From NCBI GenBank assembly GCA_027348755.1, contig DAIEOU010000027.1, positions 1 through 6,340 on the forward strand: a stretch of 6,340 nucleotides of DNA, read 5' to 3'. The notes below the pieces were generated by a model. The model worked only from the letters and a program-made list of their open reading frames with translations, was not told the origin of the DNA and did not search any database. Origin of the DNA: an archaeon (GTDB lineage Archaea; Nanobdellota; Nanobdellia; Pacearchaeales; GW2011-AR1). Both the position numbers and the translations under genes were made by a program. Shown one piece after another: positions 1 to 6,041 of the stretch; positions within the stretch are counted from its first letter, which is position 1; each line of letters begins with the position of its first letter.

Positions 1-1688
1 CCATAAATCATGCGCCTACTCTTACGCAAGTTGCAAACCAGACTTCAAGTATAAACAGAAATTTCTTCATAGACCTTAACGGTTCGGACGTGGAAGACGG
101 AAATGACAGCACAGGGAACCTAACGTACACTTATTCATTTCTCAAGGGAACAGATTTCATATTGCATAACTCAAGTTTGTTCAATGTAAGTTCTGGAGTT
201 CTTAATGTGACGTTTAGTTCAAGCCAAGGCGGTTTGTATAACATAAACATGACTATAAATGATACAACTGGGAAAGCTACATCAATGAACTTTTGGCTTT
301 CTGTTTATGATGTTCCTTCAATAATATTTCCTGTTTCAGGTGAGATATTCAATTTCAGCGAGGGAAACTTAAGTATATTTGGAGTTAACGCGACGCATTC
401 TGTTGGAGATAACTTGAGTTATTCTTTCTCATATAATGGAACTTTGCTTTACAATACTAGCGCAGAATCAAATTCAATAATAAATTGGTCATTTACTCCT
501 AATTTCTATGACGAGACTACATTTACGGGGCTTCAAAATATAACTGTCTTAGTTTCCAATCCTATATATTCTGACTTAAACTCAAGCTTGAGCTGGCAGG
601 CAAATGTTTCGCACTCTGCAGCCCCATTACTTTTTAATGGAAGCATTCCTAACACTCAGGCGACATACGGGCAGGTTATATCTATAAACTTGTCAAATTA
701 TTTCAGCGATATAGACTCAAGCGATGTGAATTATAACACTTCTATAAACTTCAGTTCTTTAAGCAACGTGTCAGCAAATGGCACAAGTCTTATACACGTT
801 ATTATGTCAAACTGGCTTGCAAACTTCTCTGCTTCACAGGCGACTTCAGAGTTATTTAATATAACTGGAAACTCTGGAACGTATTCAAACATCTCAAACA
901 CTTTCTCTATAACTTTCACAGCACCAACTACTAATCAAGGTTCAAGTTCAAGCACTCAAAGCTCAGGAGGTGGAGGAGGAAGTTCAGCTTCAAGGCCTAT
1001 AGCTCTTAATATAATAGTTCCAGGGCCAGTATCTTCTAAGAAGAATGACAAACTCATAGTTCCTATATCTGTTCAGAACACAGGAAAAGTAACATTTACC
1101 GGAATAGTACTTTTGAACACTATAGCAAAGAATGGAATATTGAGAAAAGACCTTGTAGCTTCTTTCGACAAGTCTTTTATACAGAGTTTAAGCCCTGGAG
1201 AGCAACAGAACCTTACACTTATTGTTGACGTTAACACGCAGGAAGCTGGTCTTTATGAAGTAACAATAAACGCGACCTCTACAACTCCAGTATATAGCGA
1301 TGCTGCAAAACTATACGTTAATGTCCAAGAAGGTAACATGATTCAACAGAGAATAGATTTTACTCAGGAACTTATAGCAAATAATCCACAATGTAAGGAG
1401 ATACAAGAAACAGTTGATGAGGCAAAAGCTCTTCTATCAAATGGAGATACTGTTGGAGCAAGTGCAAAAATAGATCAGGCGGTACAGGCATGTCAGGATG
1501 CCATAGCTCAGGCTTCAAAGCTTACTTCAAAAGTAACTTTATACAACCAGCTAATAAACTCAAGCGCTGTGTGGATTATTGCAGCATTTTTAGTAGGAAT
1601 AGGGTACTATCTTTACAGAAGGATAAGAATACAGAGAGGGCTTGAAAAAATTGATTTATCCGATATGGATAGGTACGCAAAGGTTTAA
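1..1688 (+). CDS. Large N-glycosylated, C-terminally anchored surface protein with Ig/cadherin-like modules (5' end outside window)
   Basis: The frame is open from the left edge: codons from base 3 read INHAPTLTQVANQTSS without a stop, so the GTG at 90 is internal and the true start lies upstream. Numbering from the codon at base 3 (561 residues visible), residues about 1-308 form three roughly 100-residue beta-rich modules. Modules 1 and 3 carry cadherin-like motifs (FFIDLNGSDVEDG; SINLSNYFSDIDSSD). A Ser/Gly linker (about 313-330) leads to a CARDB/NEW3-like module (about 331-444, with VQNTGKVTFTG and LSPGEQQNLTL). Next is a helical hairpin (about 445-511) with the only two cysteines seen, C464 and C497. 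A transmembrane helix (about 522-538) is followed by RRIRIQR, which puts the short tail in the cytoplasm. There are 28 N-X-S/T sequons before the linker and 3 after it. It heads a MoxR-DUF58-VWA gene row, so a BatD-like partner or client role is possible (inference). The exact function is unknown. Confidence 0.85.
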   Translation, partial: INHAPTLTQVANQTSSINRNFFIDLNGSDVEDGNDSTGNLTYTYSFLKGTDFILHNSSLFNVSSGVLNVTFSSSQGGLYNINMTINDTTGKATSMNFWLSVYDVPSIIFPVSGEIFNFSEGNLSIFGVNATHSVGDNLSYSFSYNGTLLYNTSAESNSIINWSFTPNFYDETTFTGLQNITVLVSNPIYSDLNSSLSWQANVSHSAAPLLFNGSIPNTQATYGQVISINLSNYFSDIDSSDVNYNTSINFSSLSNVSANGTSLIHVIMSNWLANFSASQATSELFNITGNSGTYSNISNTFSITFTAPTTNQGSSSSTQSSGGGGGSSASRPIALNIIVPGPVSSKKNDKLIVPISVQNTGKVTFTGIVLLNTIAKNGILRKDLVASFDKSFIQSLSPGEQQNLTLIVDVNTQEAGLYEVTINATSTTPVYSDAAKLYVNVQEGNMIQQRIDFTQELIANNPQCKEIQETVDEAKALLSNGDTVGASAKIDQAVQACQDAIAQASKLTSKVTLYNQLINSSAVWIIAAFLVGIGYYLYRRIRIQRGLEKIDLSDMDRYAKV

Positions 1689-1724
1689 TAATAATAAATG
1701 AGATTTTTGTTTATAAAAGGGGAA
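1684..1724 (+). promoter_or_regulatory. Intercistronic spacer with possible weak promoter and Shine-Dalgarno for moxR
   Basis: The 37-nt gap is AT-rich. TTTAATAATAATAAAT (1684-1699) is centred about 34 nt before the moxR ATG, so it could act as a weak TATA box giving a leader of roughly 10 nt. AAAAGGGG (1715-1722) sits just before the start and is the likely ribosome binding site. Co-transcription with the surface-protein gene is equally possible; the sequence does not decide it. Confidence 0.3.
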
Positions 1725-1725
1725 C

Positions 1726-2724
1726 ATGAAATCAAAGAATTCTGAGGTAGTGGAAAGAGCAAGTAATTCAGAGATAAAAGAGGCTTCGCTCAAGATAGAT
1801 GAGGTGAAGGCAGAGATAGGAAAAATATTCTTCGGGCAGGAAAGAGTTGTAGAATCTCTTATACGTGCATTGCTGTGTGATGGTCACGTTCTTCTTGAGG
1901 GAGTTCCAGGTATAGCGAAGACTCTTGTAATAAAGACTCTTGCGGCAGTAAGCGGATGCTCATCAAAGCGTATACAGTTCACTGTTGATTTGTTGCCTAC
2001 AGACATACTTGGACTTACTACATATACTCCTGAGAAAGGATTCGAGGTTTCCAAAGGACCGATATTCGCAAATTTTATTATTGCTGACGAAATAAACAGA
2101 AGTCCTCCTAAAACCCAGTCTGCACTTATAGAAGCAATGCAGGAGAAGCAAGTAACTATAGGAAAGGAAACATATCCTCTTCCAAAACCTTTTTTCGTAA
2201 TGGCAAACCAGAACCCTCTAGAGAACGAAGGAGTTTATACTTTACCAGAAGCGCAGGTTGACAGATTTCTTTTCAAAATAGTGTTTGGATATCCTTCTTA
2301 TGTTGATGAGGCAAGAATAATGGAAGATAATGTAACTTTCAAGAGATTTGAGGATGTTTCAATAAAACCTCTTCTTTCTCCAAAAGAAATATTGGAAATG
2401 CAAAAACTTGTGCATAGAGTTTATATGGATGATAAAGTGAAGAAGTACATAGTTGACATTGTTACAAAAACAAGAACTCGCGACTTTGATTATGGAAGAT
2501 ATATAGAACTAGGAGCTTCACCAAGAGCAAGTATATCTATATATATAGCTGCAAAAGCTGAGGCGCTTATACAGGGAAGAAACTTTGTAATACCAAAAGA
2601 TGTTAAGGCAGTAGCTTCGGACGTGTTAAGGCATAGACTTATACTTTCATACAGAGCAGGTGCAGAAGGTATAACTTCAGATAAAGTAATAGATGAGGTA
2701 TTCAAACTGGTAGAGGTGCCTTAA
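1726..2724 (+). CDS. MoxR-family AAA+ ATPase
   Basis: This 332-residue protein is full length for a MoxR ATPase. Visible motifs are Walker A GVPGIAKT (59-66, the GxPGxAKT form typical of MoxR), Walker B FIIADE (117-122) followed by INRSPPKTQSALIEAMQE, sensor 1 MANQNP (159-164), a likely arginine finger R180 in AQVDRF, and sensor 2 GASPRAS (263-269) in the C-terminal helical lid. MoxR proteins form ATP-driven rings that act as chaperones or activators of metal-containing or VWA-domain partners, normally in the cytosol. The start is the ATG behind AAAAGGGG; the roughly 30 residues before the AAA core are helical and polar. The DUF58 gene follows after 2 nt, and the surface-protein gene ends 37 nt upstream, so an operon is likely. 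Family assignment is secure; the client is unknown. Confidence 0.96.
   Translation: MKSKNSEVVERASNSEIKEASLKIDEVKAEIGKIFFGQERVVESLIRALLCDGHVLLEGVPGIAKTLVIKTLAAVSGCSSKRIQFTVDLLPTDILGLTTYTPEKGFEVSKGPIFANFIIADEINRSPPKTQSALIEAMQEKQVTIGKETYPLPKPFFVMANQNPLENEGVYTLPEAQVDRFLFKIVFGYPSYVDEARIMEDNVTFKRFEDVSIKPLLSPKEILEMQKLVHRVYMDDKVKKYIVDIVTKTRTRDFDYGRYIELGASPRASISIYIAAKAEALIQGRNFVIPKDVKAVASDVLRHRLILSYRAGAEGITSDKVIDEVFKLVEVP
2713..2718 (+). promoter_or_regulatory. Shine-Dalgarno of the DUF58 gene inside the moxR 3' end
   Basis: GAGGTG lies 8 nt before the ATG at 2727 and overlaps the last codons of moxR. This supports the chosen start and translational coupling across the 2-nt gap. Confidence 0.65.
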
Positions 2725-2726
2725 TA

Positions 2727-3620
2727 ATGGGTGTTCAGCTAAATGTGAACATAGCCGGAAAGATATCAGAGCTAAAGGATATGATGAAGGATTTCGAGCT
2801 CAAACTTAAACTTTATAGAGTTCTTTTAAGAGGAAAAGCTTTGGAGTTTGAAGGATATAGGCAATATGGTCCTGAAGACGATTCTTCAGTTATAGACTGG
2901 AAAGCTTCAATGAGATCTAACAAGCTCATGGTAAAGCAATACAGAGAGGAGCAGGATCTTAAAATAATGTTTGTTGTAGATGTTGGAGAGCATATGGTTT
3001 CTGGCTCTACAGACAAACTAAAATGCGAATATGCTGCTGAGGCCACAGCGTCACTTGCACATCTTATACTTGATTCAGGAGACAAGGTAGGGCTTATAGT
3101 TTATAGCGGGAAAATAAAAGATGTAATAATGCCTAAAAGAGGCCTTAAACATTTTCAGTATTTTACTGATGTTCTTTCAGATTCGTCTACATACGGAGGA
3201 GGCTCAAATCTTTCAGTAGCCCTTGATTTTCTTATAGACTACGTTGATGAGTCAATTAAAGGAGTAGTTTTAGTCTCAGATTTCATAAGATTTCCAGCGC
3301 ACCTCATGAGTAAATTAAGCATAATAGGGAAGAAGTTTGAAACATTCGCTATAATGGTAAAGGATCCGCTAGATGTTAACCTTCCTAATGTAAGTGGAGA
3401 GGTGGTGATAGAGAACCCTGTTAATGGACAGCAGCTTCTTATAAATCCTAAAGTTGCTAGGGCATCATACGCACAATATTCAATGAACGAGCAAAACAGA
3501 GTTTTATCAATGTTCAAGCATGCTAACATAGACATTCTTCCGCTTACAACTGATATGAAATTCGCTCCTATGCTTTCAGAGTTTCTAAGAAAGAGGGCTG
3601 TAGAAAACAAAGGAATATGA
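2727..3620 (+). CDS. DUF58 family protein with degenerate MIDAS
   Basis: This 297-residue protein has no transmembrane segment, so it is probably cytosolic, possibly membrane-associated through partners. The DUF58 signature is clear: FEGYRQYGPEDDSSVIDWKA (41-60), then SNKLMVKQYREEQDL (64-78), corresponding to the family's R-x-Y...DD-x-R-x-IDW...E pattern. A VWA-like fold follows, but the metal-site motif DxSxS is replaced by D-V-G-E-H at 85-89. The position where VWA domains carry the MIDAS Thr is in a GGGSN context (157-161), and the third-loop Asp is retained as VSDF (183-186). DUF58 proteins are encoded beside MoxR ATPases across bacteria and archaea and are thought to work with them. Its stop overlaps the next start (ATGA), so it is tightly coupled to the BatA-like gene. 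Family assignment is firm; the biochemical role is unknown. Confidence 0.93.
   Translation: MGVQLNVNIAGKISELKDMMKDFELKLKLYRVLLRGKALEFEGYRQYGPEDDSSVIDWKASMRSNKLMVKQYREEQDLKIMFVVDVGEHMVSGSTDKLKCEYAAEATASLAHLILDSGDKVGLIVYSGKIKDVIMPKRGLKHFQYFTDVLSDSSTYGGGSNLSVALDFLIDYVDESIKGVVLVSDFIRFPAHLMSKLSIIGKKFETFAIMVKDPLDVNLPNVSGEVVIENPVNGQQLLINPKVARASYAQYSMNEQNRVLSMFKHANIDILPLTTDMKFAPMLSEFLRKRAVENKGI
3610..3614 (+). promoter_or_regulatory. Shine-Dalgarno of the VWA gene
   Basis: AAGGA lies 2 nt before the ATG at 3617 and inside the last codons of the DUF58 gene. Spacing is short, so translation probably also depends on termination-reinitiation at the ATGA overlap. Confidence 0.4.
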
Positions 3621-4540
3621 TAGGAATATCTTTTACACATCCGTACTATCTTTTTCTTATAGGTCTTCTTCCTATAATAGTTTTCTTACATTTTTTCTTG
3701 CTTAAGATAAGAAGAAGTGTCGCAGTTAAGTTTGCGAATTTTGATGCTCTAGCAAGAATAAGAGGTATAGATATGTATTCAAAGAACCTTGTTGTTGTAA
3801 TAGTTACAATGCTTGCTGTATCTGTTGGTGTTCTAGCTCTCTCTGGGCTAAGCGTGCAGCATCAGGTGAGCTCAAGTGCTTTTTCATATGTCATTGCAAT
3901 AGACGTTTCTCAAAGCATGCAGGCAAATGATTTATTTCCCTCAAGACTTGATGTAGCAAAGCAAGCTGCAACTAACTTTGTTGATCAAACTCCTGAAGGT
4001 ACTAGGATAGCAATAATAACTTTCTCAGGAAGCGCATTCCTTGATCAGGCTTTAACTAGTGATAAGATAGCTCTCAAGGGGGCAATATCAAACGTACAAC
4101 TTAGCACTATAGGTGGGACTGATATAAGAGAGGCAATGATATCTGCAACTAATGTTCTTGCGCAAGAAGATTCAAAGGCTTTGATTTTAATGAGTGATGG
4201 AAGGCTTAATGTTGGAGGACTTCAAGAAGGGATAGACTACGCCACAAAGAATAATGTTGTTATACATACAATAGGGCTTGGGACTCTTGTAGGCGGTAAT
4301 TATAGCCTTGGACTCTCAACACTTGAAGAGGACTCATTAAAGTCAATAGCATATTCAACAGGTGGACAATATTTCCATGTTACAAATGCGTCAGAGTTCA
4401 ATGATGCAATGAAAAGCATTGTGCATTATCAGTTAAGAGATATAACCAGTGATTTGACTCCATATCTAATAATGATTTTAATAGCACTTATAATAATACA
4501 GTATATTCTTGTAAATACAAGGTTCAAGTCATTCCCTTAA
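3617..4540 (+). CDS. BatA-like membrane protein with VWA domain
   Basis: This 307-residue protein has the BatA layout: N-terminal transmembrane helix (about 10-29), a short basic cytosolic stretch (KIRRSVAVKF, 30-39), a second helix (about 57-77), a VWA domain (about 89-270), and a C-terminal helix (about 282-299) ending in a short basic tail. The MIDAS is complete: D96-V-S98-Q-S100, T168 in GGTDI, and D194 in MSDG, so Mg2+-dependent ligand binding is expected. By topology the VWA domain should be outside the membrane. BatA/VWA proteins accompany MoxR ATPases and are implicated in envelope integrity and stress tolerance in bacteria; in archaea the role is not established. The start overlaps the DUF58 stop as ATGA. 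At the 3' end the stop overlaps that of the convergent minus-strand gene. Confident of family, not of function. Confidence 0.93.
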   Translation: MIGISFTHPYYLFLIGLLPIIVFLHFFLLKIRRSVAVKFANFDALARIRGIDMYSKNLVVVIVTMLAVSVGVLALSGLSVQHQVSSSAFSYVIAIDVSQSMQANDLFPSRLDVAKQAATNFVDQTPEGTRIAIITFSGSAFLDQALTSDKIALKGAISNVQLSTIGGTDIREAMISATNVLAQEDSKALILMSDGRLNVGGLQEGIDYATKNNVVIHTIGLGTLVGGNYSLGLSTLEEDSLKSIAYSTGGQYFHVTNASEFNDAMKSIVHYQLRDITSDLTPYLIMILIALIIIQYILVNTRFKSFP

Positions 4541-5361
4541 ATTTTCTTTTCTGAATCTCTAGACTCTATATGCTTCTTTATCCTGTGCTTTATTCTGTCA
4601 AGAGAGTCTAGGCTTTCTATGTATTTATACTCCTCTCTTTCTTTATTTGCCGATTTTTTTCCTTTCCTTTCCACAACTATCTCTCTTTTCTTTATAATCC
4701 CTGGAGAATCTGAATTTCTTATTGAAGTACTCTGAACATCTTGTTTATTCTTGTCATCTGAAACTTCGTTAGAATTCTGAACTGTACTTTTTTCAATATT
4801 TTCTTCAGGGTTTGTCTCTTCATATTTTTCCCTTGATGAAATCCATTTGCTTATGTAACGAGCCAGAGAGTCTATGAAATTTTCATCCTTGACTTTCTCA
4901 TTGTGCTTTATAGATATGAGGTAGCCTTCTTGTCTAAGCATCATTTCTACACTGTTCATTATTGATCTTGCTTCAACATTACTCGGCTTCTCTCCAGAAT
5001 ATAGAAGCTCGAGCATGGTTTGGCAGAATGAAACTATGTATGGCTTTCCTTTTTCTCTGAAGCTTTCTGCAAGTTGGGAATAATCCATTTTAGGGTCTAT
5101 CTCAAATTTTTCTTCCATGAAATCTCGAGCAAGTTTGTCTGCAGAATCTATTATCTGCGCAGGCTCTGCTTTTGTCCTTTTTATCTCGTCAAATCTTAAG
5201 CTGTACTTATATTCCGGACTTGATTCTTGCATTGCCTTTTTTTTCTTAAGCTGGTAATCTATTACGTAAAGTATTGCAAAAAGAAGTATTACTATTCCTG
5301 ATAGTATAGCGAATATAAAAGTAGTGTTTATGTCTCCTATTCCGGATATATTCAATGCCAT
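4537..5361 (-). CDS. Single-pass membrane protein with DUF4129-like helical domain
   Basis: This 274-residue protein is not firmly recognised. It has one N-terminal transmembrane helix (about 14-35, TTFIFAILSGIVILLFAILY) followed by QLKKKKA, which places the rest in the cytoplasm. Residues about 60-145 look all-helical, with YSQLAESFREKG (94-105) and LELLYSGEKPSNVEARSIM (117-135). This resembles the pattern of DUF4129 domains, in which an 'x-E-L' helix is followed by 'l-Y-s-g-e-x-p' (inference from memory). A polar low-complexity linker (about 180-225) and a highly charged Lys/Arg/Glu C-terminus (225-274) follow. The start has no Shine-Dalgarno and lies about 28 nt from a TATA-like element on its strand, so it is probably leaderless. 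It converges on the VWA gene and may belong functionally to the MoxR system. The reading frame is solid; the domain name is tentative. Confidence 0.85.
   Translation of the reverse strand: MALNISGIGDINTTFIFAILSGIVILLFAILYVIDYQLKKKKAMQESSPEYKYSLRFDEIKRTKAEPAQIIDSADKLARDFMEEKFEIDPKMDYSQLAESFREKGKPYIVSFCQTMLELLYSGEKPSNVEARSIMNSVEMMLRQEGYLISIKHNEKVKDENFIDSLARYISKWISSREKYEETNPEENIEKSTVQNSNEVSDDKNKQDVQSTSIRNSDSPGIIKKREIVVERKGKKSANKEREEYKYIESLDSLDRIKHRIKKHIESRDSEKKI
4541..4552 (+). terminator. Possible T-rich terminator of the MoxR-VWA operon
   Basis: ATTTTCTTTTCT follows directly after the VWA stop codon. Short T-tracts can terminate archaeal transcription without a hairpin, but this one lies inside the 3' end of the convergent gene and is also Lys codons of that gene, so the assignment is weak. 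Confidence 0.3.
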
Positions 5362-5387
5362 TTGATAGATAGGCGACGACAGAGAGG

Positions 5388-5396
5388 TATAAAAAT
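5388..5396. promoter_or_regulatory. Shared TATA element between divergent genes
   Basis: TATAAAAAT on the + strand is centred about 25 nt before the ATG at 5417. On the - strand the same DNA reads ATTTTTATA, centred about 30 nt before the ATG at 5361. Neither start has a Shine-Dalgarno, which fits leaderless transcripts in both directions. The 55-bp gap holds no second equally good candidate. Confidence 0.6.
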
Positions 5397-5416
5397 CTTA
5401 TTTGCCATTGACAAAC

Positions 5417-5785
5417 ATGAGTATTTTGCTCTCAACTGAAACTAAGTTCTCATTCAAGCTAAGAAGCAGAAAAATAAGCGTAAAGACTCTCGAATGCTCT
5501 TTTATACGCAAAGGCTTCGGGCTTATGTTTAGGACTGTAAATACGGGCAACCTACTGTTTAGCTTTAAAAAAGATGTTAAACACGCCTTAACTGCATGGT
5601 TCGTATTCTTCCCCTTTATAGCCATATGGTTGGATAAAAACAATAAAGTGCTTGAAACACGTATAGTCAAGCCTTTCACGTCGACAATACTTCCTCAAAA
5701 ACCATTCAGAAAAGTGCTTGAAATGCCACTCACGAGGGAGAACCTTGCACTTTTTGATTTTCCCGTCGGAGAGAGAAACATTTAA
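5417..5785 (+). CDS. DUF192 (UPF0127, COG1430) family protein
   Basis: This 122-residue protein matches the small DUF192 family, whose members are usually 110-150 residues and of unknown biochemical function. Recognisable elements are RKGFGLMFR (31-39, the family's 'GLM-x-R' signature), LLFSF (46-50), HALTAWFVFFPFIAIWLD (56-73, equivalent to the 'f-x-M-x-n-x-x-i-p-l-D-i-l-f-l-D' strand), NKVLET (76-81) and the C-terminal KVLEMP (99-104). Many relatives carry a signal or lipoprotein peptide; none is seen here, so this copy is probably cytosolic. The ATG at 5417 is preferred over an in-frame TTG at 5402 because it sits about 25 nt from the TATA element, whereas the TTG would fall only about 10 nt from it. 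The stop codon lies inside the next gene's TATA box. Confidence 0.85.
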   Translation: MSILLSTETKFSFKLRSRKISVKTLECSFIRKGFGLMFRTVNTGNLLFSFKKDVKHALTAWFVFFPFIAIWLDKNNKVLETRIVKPFTSTILPQKPFRKVLEMPLTRENLALFDFPVGERNI

Positions 5786-5790
5786 ATATA
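5781..5790 (+). promoter_or_regulatory. Strong archaeal TATA box for the small basic protein gene
   Basis: TTTAAATATA is close to the archaeal box A consensus and is followed by more A/T (TTTTAG). A transcription start about 25 nt downstream (near 5810) would give a leader of about 25 nt containing the Shine-Dalgarno. The box overlaps the TAA stop (5783-5785) of the DUF192 gene. Confidence 0.75.
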
Positions 5791-5822
5791 TTTTAGTTTT
5801 ATAGTTAGTAAAAGGTGACAAA

Positions 5823-5830
5823 AAGGAGGT
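5823..5830 (+). promoter_or_regulatory. Near-perfect Shine-Dalgarno
   Basis: AAGGAGGT lies 4 nt before the ATG at 5835 and is the strongest ribosome binding site in the window. AAGGTGA (5812-5818) just upstream is a second, weaker purine motif. Together they suggest high translation of the 40-codon gene. Confidence 0.8.
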
Positions 5831-5834
5831 TTAC

Positions 5835-5957
5835 ATGGGAACAGTTATTGCAAAGAACGTCGTCAAGAGAAAGCCAGGATACCTTTATTACGTTGACTCA
5901 AAGGGAAACGTATGCGAGGCAAAGATGGCTCGCGGCGGAAGAAAAAAGAAGAAGTAA
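5835..5957 (+). CDS. Small very basic 40-residue protein, conserved-looking, function unknown
   Basis: The ATG opens 40 codons and ends in TAA. The protein has 12 Lys/Arg against 2 acidic residues. A central segment RKPGYLYYVDSKGNVCEAKM (12-31) looks like a short beta-hairpin with one cysteine (C27), followed by a basic tail ARGGRKKKK (32-40). It has its own TATA box, an excellent Shine-Dalgarno and a terminator, so it is a monocistronic and probably highly expressed gene rather than a chance frame. The codons are richer in G/C than in the neighbours (GTC GTC, GCT CGC GGC), which fits high expression. Very similar short 'KPGYLYYVD...NVCEAKM..GG(R/K)KKK' proteins are, from memory, recurrent in DPANN genomes. 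A nucleic-acid or ribosome-associated role is suggested by charge and expression signals alone. No named family can be given. Confidence 0.85.
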   Translation: MGTVIAKNVVKRKPGYLYYVDSKGNVCEAKMARGGRKKKK

Positions 5958-6010
5958 TTAAGCTTCTTCGTTAGCTTTATTTTTGTTTTTTAACGATTTT
6001 TTGTTTGTTT
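5948..6010 (+). terminator. Hairpin plus T-tract terminator of the small gene
   Basis: GAAGAAG (5948-5954) and CTTCTTC (5963-5969) form a perfect 7-bp stem with an 8-nt loop that contains the stop codon. T-rich tracts follow at 5976-5991 and 5996-6010. The T-tracts alone would suffice for archaeal termination; the stem may stabilise the 3' end. Confidence 0.65.
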
Positions 6011-6041
6011 GAATGGAACTGTGTGAGAGGTTTTAATATTC

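Noticed and set aside
90..92. GTG as the start of the surface-protein gene
   Set aside because: The same frame stays open to base 3 and reads a sensible Ig-like N-terminal strand (APTLTQVANQT), and no promoter or Shine-Dalgarno precedes the GTG.
951..992. Gly/Ser-rich repeat in the surface-protein gene as a microsatellite or phase-variable tract
   Set aside because: The codons are mixed (GGA, GGT, TCA, AGC, AGT) with no long identical-unit run, so it reads as an ordinary flexible linker.
1710..1719. TATA-like TTTATAAAAG before moxR
   Set aside because: Its centre is only about 11 nt from the ATG, too close to be the promoter for this start codon.
3239..3640. Open frame of 133 codons on the minus strand opposite the DUF58 gene
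   Set aside because: It is antisense to a clearly conserved protein, has no recognisable motif and no promoter or Shine-Dalgarno; the same holds for shorter minus-strand frames at 731-919, 1963-2151, 2490-2705 and 2813-3085.
4559..4611. 9-bp inverted repeat CTAGACTCT / AGAGTCTAG with a 35-nt loop
   Set aside because: It lies within the coding 3' end of the minus-strand gene, where repeated Ser-Asp-containing codons explain it, and the loop is long with no T-tract on the relevant side.
5402..5404. TTG as the start of the DUF192 gene
   Set aside because: It lies too near the TATA element at 5388-5396, adds residues not expected in the family, and an ATG at 5417 fits the promoter distance.
5588..5821. 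Minus-strand frames opposite DUF192 (5398-5679 and 5588-5821) and opposite kae1 (5990-6247)
   Set aside because: They are shadows of conserved plus-strand genes, and the last crosses the T-rich terminator and the kae1 promoter.
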